Shown here: piece by piece, positions 40,851 through 48,714 of the stretch | How the letters are laid out: each line of letters begins with the position of its first letter | Position numbering within the stretch: the first letter of the stretch is position 1 | Assembly: GCF_000017405.1 (NCBI RefSeq) | Contig: NC_009667.1 | Location: forward strand, 248,001 to 312,000 | Source: Brucella anthropi ATCC 49188 | Lineage (GTDB): Bacteria; Pseudomonadota; Alphaproteobacteria; Rhizobiales; Rhizobiaceae | Reading direction: 5' to 3' | DNA: 64,000 nucleotides | The notes under the pieces: model-generated | The model's input: the letters and a program-made list of their open reading frames with translations, nothing else | Told to the model about the DNA's origin: nothing | Database searches by the model: none | Made by a program: the position numbers and the translations under genes

Positions 40851-42284
40851 ATGACAGTCCATCAAAATCTGATCGCGGGCGAATGGGTCGGCGGCGACGG
40901 GATCGCCAACATCAATCCTTCGGATACGAATGATGTCGTTGGGACCTATGCGCGGGCAACTGCCGAAGACACCAAGGCAGCCATTGCCGCCGCGAAAGCC
41001 GCTTTCCCGGCCTGGTCGCGTTCCGGCATTCTGGAACGCCACGCCATCCTGCGCAAAACTGCCGATGAAATTCTGGCGCGCAAGGACGAGCTTGGCCGTC
41101 TCCTGTCGCGCGAAGAAGGCAAGACGCTGGCTGAAGGCATCGGCGAAACCATTCGCGCCAGCCAGATTTTTGATTTCTTCGCAGGCGAAGCCCTGCGTTT
41201 GGCTGGCGAAGTTCTGCCTTCTGCACGTCCGGGTATCGGTGTGGAAATCACCCGTGAGCCGATCGGTGTCGTGGGCATCATTACCCCATGGAATTTCCCG
41301 ATCGCGATTCCGGCCTGGAAGATTGCGCCGGCACTTTGCTACGGCAACACGATTGTGTTCAAACCGGCTGATCTCGTGCCGGGCTGCTCGTGGGCGATTG
41401 TCGATATCCTGCACCGTGCGGGATTGCCAAAGGGCGTTCTCAATCTCGTCATGGGCAAGGGTTCGGTTGTCGGTCAGACCATTCTGGACAGTGCGGACGT
41501 TCAGGCCGTCACCTTCACCGGCTCGACCGGTACGGGCAAGCGCGTTGCGGCGGCATCCATCGAGCACAACCGCCGCTTCCAGCTCGAAATGGGCGGTAAG
41601 AACCCGGTTGTCGTCCTGGATGACGCCGATCTCGATGTCGCTGTCGAGTCCGTGGTCAATTCGTCCTTCTTCTCGACCGGCCAGCGCTGCACGGCGTCGT
41701 CGCGTATCATCGTGACGGAAGGTATCCATGACAAGTTTGTCGCTGCTGCAATCGAAAAGCTGAAAAGCGTTGTGGTCGACAATGCCCTGAAGCAGGGCAC
41801 GCATATCGGCCCGGTTGTTGATGAAAGCCAGCTTCAGCAGGACATGGATTATATCGAGATCGGCCGCAAGGAAGGCGCAAAGCTTGCTTTTGGCGGCGAA
41901 CGTCTGAACCGCGAAACGCCGGGCTTCTACCTCCAGCCTGCGCTTTTCACCGAAGCCACCAACCAGATGCGTATCAGCCGCGAGGAAATCTTTGGCCCGG
42001 TCGCTTCGGTCATCCGCGTCAAGAATTATGAAGAAGCGCTTGCTACCGCCAACGATACGAGCTTCGGCCTGTCGTCTGGCATCTGCACGACGAGCCTGAA
42101 ATACGCCACGCATTTCAAACGCAATTCGGAAGCGGGCATGGTGATGGTCAATCTGCCGACCGCCGGTGTCGATTTCCACGTGCCATTCGGCGGGCGCAAG
42201 GGTTCGAGCTACGGTCCGCGCGAGCAGGGCCGCTATGCCGCCGAGTTCTACACGACGGTCAAGACAGCCTATACGCTGGCCTGA
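40851..42284 (+). CDS. 2,5-dioxovalerate (ketoglutarate semialdehyde) dehydrogenase-like ALDH
   Basis: 477 residues. ALDH motifs: VGIITPWNFPIAIPAWKIAP, FTGSTGTGKRVAAAS, LEMGGKNPVVVLDDADLD (general-base Glu) and STGQRCTASSR with catalytic Cys280. The TGQRCTASSR form and ending PFGGRKGSSYGPREQG are typical of the ketoglutarate-semialdehyde/KGSADH branch that completes non-phosphorylating pentose and hexarate breakdown. It stands alone, without dehydratase genes, so the exact substrate is open. A strong terminator follows. Confidence 0.85.
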   Translation: MTVHQNLIAGEWVGGDGIANINPSDTNDVVGTYARATAEDTKAAIAAAKAAFPAWSRSGILERHAILRKTADEILARKDELGRLLSREEGKTLAEGIGETIRASQIFDFFAGEALRLAGEVLPSARPGIGVEITREPIGVVGIITPWNFPIAIPAWKIAPALCYGNTIVFKPADLVPGCSWAIVDILHRAGLPKGVLNLVMGKGSVVGQTILDSADVQAVTFTGSTGTGKRVAAASIEHNRRFQLEMGGKNPVVVLDDADLDVAVESVVNSSFFSTGQRCTASSRIIVTEGIHDKFVAAAIEKLKSVVVDNALKQGTHIGPVVDESQLQQDMDYIEIGRKEGAKLAFGGERLNRETPGFYLQPALFTEATNQMRISREEIFGPVASVIRVKNYEEALATANDTSFGLSSGICTTSLKYATHFKRNSEAGMVMVNLPTAGVDFHVPFGGRKGSSYGPREQGRYAAEFYTTVKTAYTLA

Positions 42285-42303
42285 TAGCAATGTGAGTGGA
42301 TGC

Positions 42304-42335
42304 AAAAAAACCGGCGGGAAACCGCCGGTTTTTTT
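42304..42335. terminator. Rho-independent terminator, bidirectional
   Basis: A7 - CCGGCGG-GAAA-CCGCCGG - T7. Serves both the forward dehydrogenase and the reverse thi operon, whose last gene ends against it. Confidence 0.9.
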
Positions 42336-43110
42336 ATGCGGCTTTTTTAGGCCAGGCAGCAAGCTTGCGGGCGAAATGCGACACGGTGCCGTGCAGCAGC
42401 ATGGTGAATGCCGCCAGCACGAACAGGCAGGCGAACATCAGATCCACCTTGGCGCGTCCATTGGCGAGCAGCATCAGATAGCCGAGACCTTTCGATGCGC
42501 CCACCCATTCGCCGACTACAGCGCCGATGGGCGCATAGACTGCGGCGAGGCTCAGACCCGACGCCAGCGAAGGAAAGGCGGATGGGATGCGGATGCGAAA
42601 CAGGATCGCCATGCGTCCGGCACCGAGAATTTCCGCTGCGTCGATAAGGCTGCTGTCGGTCCGCCGCATGCCGTCGAAGAATGTCGAAACGACGGGAAAG
42701 AAGATCATCAGCACTGTGACTGCAATCTTCGATGCGGGACCGTAGCCAAGCCACAAAGTCAAAATGGGGGCGAGCGCGAAGATTGGGATCGCCTGACTGA
42801 ACACCATGGCGGGCATGACGAGCCGCTGTGCTAGCGGTGACATCATCAGGCAAATGGCGGTTGCGATCCCAACCGCGCAGCCGAGCGCCAGACCGCCCAG
42901 AACTTCGCCGATAGTGGCGGCAGCGTTTTCGGCAATCAGCCCGGCATTGCCGATCAGTGACCGCACCACATCCAGCGGGCCGGGCAGGATGAAGCGCGGC
43001 ATCTGGCCGATGCTCACCACCGCCTGCCAGATGGCAAGCGCTATGGCTGCCGACAGTAAACCGTCGGCAGCACGCTTTTTTCGACTTCGGTTCGGGAGTG
43101 CTTCGTTCAC
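42334..43110 (-). CDS. thiX: Thiamine-precursor ABC transporter permease
   Basis: 258 residues with about six membrane segments and the BPD-permease loop EILGAGRMAILFRIRIPSA (the EAA motif region). Starts at a GTG that shares its G with the TenA stop. By position next to the binding protein and TenA it is the ThiX component of the ThiXYZ system for pyrimidine precursors. The operon ends here: no ATPase (ThiZ) follows. Confidence 0.85.
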   Translation of the reverse strand: MNEALPNRSRKKRAADGLLSAAIALAIWQAVVSIGQMPRFILPGPLDVVRSLIGNAGLIAENAAATIGEVLGGLALGCAVGIATAICLMMSPLAQRLVMPAMVFSQAIPIFALAPILTLWLGYGPASKIAVTVLMIFFPVVSTFFDGMRRTDSSLIDAAEILGAGRMAILFRIRIPSAFPSLASGLSLAAVYAPIGAVVGEWVGASKGLGYLMLLANGRAKVDLMFACLFVLAAFTMLLHGTVSHFARKLAAWPKKAA

Positions 43111-43805
43111 TATCCGGCCTTCAAGCCCATAGACCAGAAATCGGCTTCGAGCCTGCTTGCCGTCGCGAAAATCTGGCAGAGCCTTGGCCAGCGCGGGCTT
43201 TTCTCAAAGTCGTCGCCGATGCGGTCCTTTGCGGCTTGATCGAACAGCTTGCCGACCGTGTGGCACATGTCCTGATAGTCAGGCCCCGCATAGGTGTCGA
43301 TCCATTCTTGATAAGGCGTACCGGGCAGGGCGGTCACGGCAAGGTTGAGGCCGATCTCGCCGTAGCCGTGTGCGCAGGGCACGAGCGCCGTCAGCAGGTC
43401 GAGGAAATCGCCCGCCTGTCCGCAGTCGAGCACATAGCGCGTATAAGCGAGGTTTTCCGGCTCCTCCCGCGTGGCGTAAAGCTCGTCCTCGCTGATCCCT
43501 TCGCGGGCACAAATGCCGACATGGAGCGGCAGTTCCGTGACGGCCAGACCATGCATGATTTGGGCGCAGAGCCGTGTTTCCTGCAGTGTGTTGGCCTTGA
43601 CGACGCCGAGCGCAAAGGCGCGGGCATAGTGGTGCAGATAGACATAATCCTGACGGAGATAATGCAGGAAGGCCGCCTTGGGTAACGTGCCGTCACCCAA
43701 TCCGCGCACGAATTCATGATCGATGTAGGGCTTCCAGTCATCAAGCGTCGCGGCGCGCAGGCGCGTGAACAGTTCGGATGAATAATGCGGTTGCGGCTGG
43801 CTCAT
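43110..43805 (-). CDS. tenA: Aminopyrimidine aminohydrolase / thiaminase II
   Basis: 231 residues, all helical. The active-site region LVPCAHGYGEIG contains Cys144, corresponding to the catalytic Cys of TenA; FVRGLGDGTLPKAAFLHYL and DYVYLHHYARAFALG are family hallmarks. Hydrolyses aminomethyl-aminopyrimidine from degraded thiamine to hydroxymethylpyrimidine (HMP). The ATGA overlap with the binding-protein gene suggests stoichiometric coupling of uptake and salvage. Confidence 0.92.
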   Translation of the reverse strand: MSQPQPHYSSELFTRLRAATLDDWKPYIDHEFVRGLGDGTLPKAAFLHYLRQDYVYLHHYARAFALGVVKANTLQETRLCAQIMHGLAVTELPLHVGICAREGISEDELYATREEPENLAYTRYVLDCGQAGDFLDLLTALVPCAHGYGEIGLNLAVTALPGTPYQEWIDTYAGPDYQDMCHTVGKLFDQAAKDRIGDDFEKSPRWPRLCQIFATASRLEADFWSMGLKAG

Positions 43806-44770
43806 GACTTGCTCCCTTCCGCGTTGACGTCGATGGCGAATTTTTCGACCGGAAGGACCGAAGGCACGAGACCGTTTTCCTTGAGATAGGTTTCGTAGCG
43901 GCTCCAGCGTCCGTAATCGAGACTTGCAGGCGAGCGGGAGAAACGGGCGACCGTGTCTTTCCAGGCGCGCTGGTTCAGCTCGTCCTTGAGTTCGGAACTA
44001 TAGGATGCGAAGACGTCGTAGCTCTTCTCCGGGTGATTGACGATATACTGCGCGGCCTTCTCGGTAGCCGAGAGGAAGCGTGCGATCTTGTCCTTTTCCG
44101 CCGCGTCCAATTTGTCGGAAGCTGCGACATAGACGAGCTCGTCATAAACCGGCACGCCTTCTTCCTCGACGAAGAAGCATTTTCCGGGCACGCCTTCGAC
44201 AGCCATCTGGTTCAGTTCGACATTGCGATAGGCACCCATTACCGCATCGACCTGCTTCGACATCAGCGATGGCGCGAGCGAGAAATTCACATTGATGAGC
44301 TCGACATCCGAGAGTTTGACGCCGTGCTGGCCGAGAATGGTGCCGAGCAATGTTTCCTCGGTTCCGGCGACCGAATAGCCGATCTTCTTGCCCTTGAGAT
44401 CGGCGATGGAATTCACCGATCCATCGTCTCTGGTCATCAGGCAGTTGAGCGGCGAGTCGATCAACGTGCCGACGCGGATAAGCGGCAGGCCTTCATGCAC
44501 CTGAAGATGCACCTGCTGCTGATAGGAAATGGCGAGATCCGCCTGTCCTGCCGCCACCATCTTGGTGGGCGTCGAGGCGTCAGCAGGTGCGACGATGTCC
44601 ACATCCAACCCGGCATCCTTGAAGTAGCCAAGCTTGTCGGCGACGATGATGGGGCCGTGATCGGGGTTCACATACCAGTCGAGAATGAGCTTCAGCTTGT
44701 CGTCAGCGTGAGCCGAAGTGGCAGCCGTGAGGGCGAGGCCGAACAGGGCGGCGAAGGCGGTCTTTTTCAT
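43802..44770 (-). CDS. thiY: Pyrimidine-precursor ABC substrate-binding protein
   Basis: 322 residues from the ATG at 44770, which overlaps the thiE stop and gives a classical signal peptide ([20 protein letters not shown], cut after AHA). The mature NMT1/THI5-like domain starts KLKLILDWYVNPDHGPIIVA, the conserved opening of HMP-type binding proteins. It should capture formylaminopyrimidine or HMP in the periplasm. A longer start 17 codons upstream would spoil the signal peptide. Confidence 0.9.
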   Translation of the reverse strand: MKKTAFAALFGLALTAATSAHADDKLKLILDWYVNPDHGPIIVADKLGYFKDAGLDVDIVAPADASTPTKMVAAGQADLAISYQQQVHLQVHEGLPLIRVGTLIDSPLNCLMTRDDGSVNSIADLKGKKIGYSVAGTEETLLGTILGQHGVKLSDVELINVNFSLAPSLMSKQVDAVMGAYRNVELNQMAVEGVPGKCFFVEEEGVPVYDELVYVAASDKLDAAEKDKIARFLSATEKAAQYIVNHPEKSYDVFASYSSELKDELNQRAWKDTVARFSRSPASLDYGRWSRYETYLKENGLVPSVLPVEKFAIDVNAEGSKS

Positions 44771-45399
44771 GTGGTCTGCTCCAGAGCATGGCCTGCATAA
44801 GCGCGCGTGGTTTCGATCCATTGGCGCAGGCGGCTTTCGGGGTCGGCATTGAGGGTGATGTCGGTGACGACGGAAACGATATCGGCGCCTGCTTCGAAAA
44901 CACCGGGCGCGCGTTCAACGCTCATGCCACCGATGCCCACCAGCGGAATGTCGCCGATGCGCGCTTTCCATTGTCCAAGGCGCGGCAGGCCCTGCTCGTG
45001 CCACTTCATCTTTTTCAAAATGGTCGGATAGATGGGGCCGAGTGCGATATAGTCAGGCTTCACCGACAAGGCACGGTCCAGTTCGGCCTCGTCATGGCTT
45101 GAAACACCCAGTTTCAAGCCACCGTCGCGAATGGCACTGAGATCGGCATCGTCGAGGTCTTCCTGCCCGAGATGGATGAAGTCGCAGCCTTCCTCCAGCG
45201 CGAGCTTCCAATAGTCGTTGACGATCAGCTGGCAGTTATGTGCAAGGCAGATTTCCCGTGCGGCACGGATTTCACTGCGCAGCTCCGGCTCGCTCTTATC
45301 CTTGACGCGCAGTTGCACCAGCTTGACGCCGAGCGGCACCATGCGCTCCAGCCATTTTGCGCTGTCGAAGATCGGGTAGAACGGATCGAGGGCCATCAC
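44767..45399 (-). CDS. thiE: Thiamine-phosphate synthase
   Basis: 210 residues, TIM-barrel. Recognisable stretches are [20 protein letters not shown] (substrate-binding Asn-Asp), [12 protein letters not shown], and [20 protein letters not shown]. Joins HMP diphosphate to thiazole phosphate to give thiamine phosphate. The usual GPIFPT-K loop is [13 protein letters not shown], typical of the Brucella-group variant. Overlaps both neighbours by 4 bp. Confidence 0.88.
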   Translation of the reverse strand: MMALDPFYPIFDSAKWLERMVPLGVKLVQLRVKDKSEPELRSEIRAAREICLAHNCQLIVNDYWKLALEEGCDFIHLGQEDLDDADLSAIRDGGLKLGVSSHDEAELDRALSVKPDYIALGPIYPTILKKMKWHEQGLPRLGQWKARIGDIPLVGIGGMSVERAPGVFEAGADIVSVVTDITLNADPESRLRQWIETTRAYAGHALEQTT

Positions 45400-46166
45400 A
45401 AAAATGCCTTTCCGAGAAGAGGGGTGGATGGCGCGGCCATGTCACGCGCCTCGATGGCGTCGGCTTCAAAGGCAAGCCGCCCGGCTTCGACTGCAAGCGC
45501 GAAACCGCGTGCCATGGCGACGGGATCACCAGCCTTGGCGACGGCGGTGTTGATGAGTACGGCGTCATAGCCCAACTCCATCGCCGCCGCCGCATGGGAC
45601 GGCACCCCGATGCCTGCATCGACGACCAATGGAATATCGGGGAAATGCGCCCGCATAGTTTTCAGCGCATAAGGGTTGTTGAGGCCACGGCCTGAGCCGA
45701 TGGGCGCGCCCCAGGGCATCAGCACCTTGCAACCGGCTTCAATGAGCCTTTCCGCGACGACCAGATCGTCATTCATATAGGGAAAGACCTCGAAGCCGTC
45801 GTCGCAGAGTGCACGCGCTGCCTCGACCAGTCCGAACGGGTCTGGCTGCAATGTGTCGGTATCACCGATCACCTCCAGCTTGATCCAGTTGGTGCCGAAG
45901 ATTTCGCGCGCCATTTTTGCCGTGGTCACCGCTTCGCGCGGTGTGTGGCAGCCTGCCGTGTTGGGCAGAACGGCCACGCCCAGCTCCCGGATCAGCGCCC
46001 AGAAATCCTGTCCGGCGCGGGCCTCGCCACTTTCGCGCCGCAGCGAGACGGTGACGATATCGCTTTGCGAAGCGCGCACCGCATCGGCTAATATGGCCGG
46101 CGATGGATATTGCGCCGTGCCGAGCAGCAGGCGGCTTTCAAATTTTTGTCCGTAGAATTCCAGCAT
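45396..46166 (-). CDS. thiG: Thiazole synthase
   Basis: 256 residues. The Schiff-base lysine lies in [18 protein letters not shown] (Lys96), and [17 protein letters not shown] and [20 protein letters not shown] bind phosphate. Forms the thiazole ring from deoxyxylulose phosphate, dehydroglycine and ThiS thiocarboxylate. It follows thiS by one base in the operon. Confidence 0.95.
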   Translation of the reverse strand: MLEFYGQKFESRLLLGTAQYPSPAILADAVRASQSDIVTVSLRRESGEARAGQDFWALIRELGVAVLPNTAGCHTPREAVTTAKMAREIFGTNWIKLEVIGDTDTLQPDPFGLVEAARALCDDGFEVFPYMNDDLVVAERLIEAGCKVLMPWGAPIGSGRGLNNPYALKTMRAHFPDIPLVVDAGIGVPSHAAAAMELGYDAVLINTAVAKAGDPVAMARGFALAVEAGRLAFEADAIEARDMAAPSTPLLGKAFL

Positions 46167-46167
46167 C

Positions 46168-46365
46168 TCAGCCTCCCTGCATCGGGGCCAGAACTTCGAT
46201 GCGGTCGCCAGCCGACAGAGTCGCGGCTGCGCGCTCGTCGCTGGCCACGAATTCGCCGTTCAGCGCGGTTGCAACAACCGCTTCATCCAGTTCGATTTCG
46301 GCGAGCAGCGCCGCCAGATTGGCGGCTGCCGTGGTGATGACCTCACCGTTCAGCACGATCGTCAT
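46168..46365 (-). CDS. thiS: Sulfur carrier protein ThiS
   Basis: 65 residues, ubiquitin-like, starting [20 protein letters not shown] and ending in Gly-Gly, the site of adenylation and thiocarboxylation. Donates sulfur to ThiG. Overlaps thiO by 4 bp. No thiF is in the operon, so an adenylating enzyme must come from elsewhere. Confidence 0.93.
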   Translation of the reverse strand: MTIVLNGEVITTAAANLAALLAEIELDEAVVATALNGEFVASDERAAATLSAGDRIEVLAPMQGG

Positions 46366-47369
46366 GCATAGTCCTCCACAAATTCTGGTTTGGGCTCTGG
46401 CGCATCCTCCGGCATGGTCGCGCTCGCAACCGCCATGCGCGCTATCGCCGGCGAAAGCAGGAAGCCGTGGCGGTAAAGCCCGTTGACATAGACGGTTTTG
46501 CCCCGCCGTCTTACGCGGGGCAGATTGTCGGGAAAGGCCGGGCGCGCATCGACGCCGGTTTCGAGGATTTCCGCCTCGCCGAAGGCCGGATGCAAGGCAT
46601 AAGCGGCGCTCAAGAGTTCCAGCGTCGAGCGCACGCTGATGCCACCCCGCTCATCGCTTTCGATCATCGTTGCGCCGATCATGTGCACGCCGTCGCCGCG
46701 TGGCACGATGTAGAGCGGAATCCGCGGATGCAGGAGGCGTATGGGTCGCTTGAGATTGATATCGCGCGAGCGCACAACCAGCATCTCGCCCTTGACGCCG
46801 CGCAGGTCCTGCAACTGATCACGCGCTGCAAGACCACGTGCATCGACGGTAATGTCGGCCTCGACTTTGACGTCTTTCACATCCTGCCCCAGATGAAAGA
46901 CCACGCCTTTCTTCTGCAGTTTTTCGGCGAGCTCGATCAGTGTCTGGCGCGGGTTGAGATGGCCTTCTGCCGCGAAGAAAAGTCCCTGCCGAAAACGGTC
47001 GGCAAGGTCTGGTTCCAGCGCATTGATCTGGTCTTGATCAATGGTGTCAAATGCTTCCGTCCGGCGGGCGAAGCGGCGCAGTTCGGTCGCATCGCGTGTG
47101 TGCGAGAGCACAAGCGTACCCTTGCGATGGACTGTCGAAACGTGCCGCTCCCACCAGCCGATCGCTTCCTGTCCCAAACGAACGACCGGCTCTTCCGCGC
47201 TCTCGCCTTCGCACCATGGTGCCAGCATTCCGCCTGCAAACCATGAGCAGCTGTCGGAACCGATCTCAGTGCTTTTGGCAATGACAGTGACTGCATGTCC
47301 CTGATCGTGAAATTCTGCCGCGCACACTAGACCGGCGACACCTGCTCCGATGATGGTGACGCGCATCAC
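46362..47369 (-). CDS. thiO: Glycine oxidase
   Basis: 335 residues, FAD-dependent DAO family. The N-terminal VTIIGAGVAGLVCAAEFHDQ is the dinucleotide-binding fold; GVHMIGATMIESDERGGIS is a later signature and the C-terminal VYVNGLYRHGFLLSPAIARM binds the cofactor. Converts glycine to iminoacetate (dehydroglycine) for thiazole synthesis, the aerobic alternative to ThiH. Overlaps thiD and thiS by 4 bp. Confidence 0.93.
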   Translation of the reverse strand: MMRVTIIGAGVAGLVCAAEFHDQGHAVTVIAKSTEIGSDSCSWFAGGMLAPWCEGESAEEPVVRLGQEAIGWWERHVSTVHRKGTLVLSHTRDATELRRFARRTEAFDTIDQDQINALEPDLADRFRQGLFFAAEGHLNPRQTLIELAEKLQKKGVVFHLGQDVKDVKVEADITVDARGLAARDQLQDLRGVKGEMLVVRSRDINLKRPIRLLHPRIPLYIVPRGDGVHMIGATMIESDERGGISVRSTLELLSAAYALHPAFGEAEILETGVDARPAFPDNLPRVRRRGKTVYVNGLYRHGFLLSPAIARMAVASATMPEDAPEPKPEFVEDYA

Positions 47370-48253
47370 ATTGCCTCCTCTGAGTGGACTTTCCAGAGAT
47401 TATGGAAGTGATGAACAGGCCCATGGCCTTGTCCGATCTTCAACGCATCGGCGGCGCGGATTGCCCCTTGCAGATAGGCATGGGCTGCAATGACTGCTTT
47501 TTCGAGCGGCAGGTTCTTGGCAAGCTCTGCAGCAATGGCTGAAGAGAGCGTGCAGCCCGTGCCATGGGTGTTACCGGTCCGGATACGCGTCGCCTCGACA
47601 CGCAACGTGGGCTGATCGCGGCGAACCAGCAGGTCGACGCAGATTTCGCCTTCCGCATGGCCGCCCTTCATCAAAACAGCTTTCGCGCCGAGTTCGAGCA
47701 AGGCACGCCCCTGTTCTTCGGCGTCTACATCGTCGCGAGCCAGATCGCTGTCGAGCAGGCAGGCCGCTTCAGGCCGGTTGGGCGTCAGCAGCGTGGCCAG
47801 CGGAACCAGTTTCTGGCGCAAAAGCGCAATGGCGTTTTCGCTCAAAAGCCGGTCGCCGGATTTTGCAACCATCACCGGGTCGAGTACGACAGGGCCGGAG
47901 AAATGCGCAAGGCCCCGCGCAATGGCCTCGATGGTTTCGGGCACGGAAACCATGCCGATCTTCACCGCCGCTACATCGAGATCGCTGAAGACGGCATCGA
48001 TCTGCCCTGCGACGATGGCGGGCGGGATGTCGTGCACCGCGCTCACCGTGCAGGTGTTCTGCACGGTGACAGCGGCAATGACGCTCGCACCATAGACGCC
48101 GAGCGCCGAGAATGTCTTGAGGTCGGCCTGAATGCCAGCTCCGCCACCACTATCGGAACCGGCAATAGTCACGCATATGGGCACGAATGCCGCACTGCCG
48201 TTTGATGTGGTTCGGGAGAAACTGTTTTTTTGGTCCATCATCACGTCTCTCAT
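47366..48253 (-). CDS. thiD: HMP/HMP-phosphate kinase
   Basis: 295 residues, ribokinase-like. VTIAGSDSGGGAGIQADLKT opens the domain after a 25-residue extension; VVLDPVMVAKSGDRLL and GNTHGTGCTLSSAIAAELAK (ATP-binding, with catalytic Cys) complete the pattern. Phosphorylates HMP twice to HMP diphosphate, the partner of thiazole phosphate for ThiE. First gene of the operon; ATG 48253 is used here, and the Met at 48241 remains possible. Confidence 0.93.
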   Translation of the reverse strand: MRDVMMDQKNSFSRTTSNGSAAFVPICVTIAGSDSGGGAGIQADLKTFSALGVYGASVIAAVTVQNTCTVSAVHDIPPAIVAGQIDAVFSDLDVAAVKIGMVSVPETIEAIARGLAHFSGPVVLDPVMVAKSGDRLLSENAIALLRQKLVPLATLLTPNRPEAACLLDSDLARDDVDAEEQGRALLELGAKAVLMKGGHAEGEICVDLLVRRDQPTLRVEATRIRTGNTHGTGCTLSSAIAAELAKNLPLEKAVIAAHAYLQGAIRAADALKIGQGHGPVHHFHNLWKVHSEEAM

Positions 48254-48337
48254 TCCGAACGGAAAAATGAGACGTCATGAACCTGTTTGGAGCTTGAACT
48301 CCGATGAGGGAAACCCTCGGCTGCGACGCGTCAAACT

Positions 48338-48475
48338 CCGTTCCCTACGCAGGTATTACCCGGATCAGGTTCAATGGGTTAACGCGATCAGCGTCTCTCA
48401 GCCTTTTGTGTCGCAACATCGGACGGAAAACCGCTTGGCACTTTTCCTGATATTGCTTCGAAGGCACCCCAACGA
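48338..48475 (-). ncRNA. TPP riboswitch (THI box)
   Basis: Read on the reverse strand: GGGGTGCC (48470-48463), CTGAGAG (48401-48395), AACCTGATCCGGGTAATACC (48371-48352) and GCGTAGGGAA (48350-48341), the conserved blocks of the thiamine-diphosphate aptamer in order. Between the first two is an enlarged P3 arm formed by GCAATATC/GATGTTGC and GGAAAA/TTTTCC. It lies 85 nt upstream of thiD and controls the operon by TPP feedback. Confidence 0.95.
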
Positions 48476-48489
48476 ATTTTGCGTCTTTA

Positions 48490-48518
48490 GGCATAGGCTG
48501 GAAGTTGAAGCCGGTCAA
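48490..48518 (-). promoter_or_regulatory. Promoter of the thi operon
   Basis: On the reverse strand TTGACC (48518-48513) and TATGCC (48495-48490) are separated by 17 bp. The predicted start near 48483 falls just before the riboswitch aptamer, which supports the assignment. Confidence 0.7.
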
Positions 48519-48714
48519 GCGATGGAAAAATGCAGTTTTAAAGAAAATCCTTAAATCGACCCTCAATTTGTATATGGTTTATTAAAATTCTCGGCTTTAA
48601 TCTATGTTCGGGGTGCATCTTCCGCGTGTTACTCATGGTGCCATGAAACTTGACGGTCCACTTTTAGGGTGGATCGAGATTATCCAGTAGGATCAGTTGG
48701 ATGAGGGATTTACG

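Noticed and set aside
40821..42362. 513-codon reverse open frame across the aldehyde dehydrogenase
   Set aside because: It is the antisense shadow of a clear ALDH gene; its translation is His/Arg-rich and lacks any domain, while the forward frame has all catalytic motifs.
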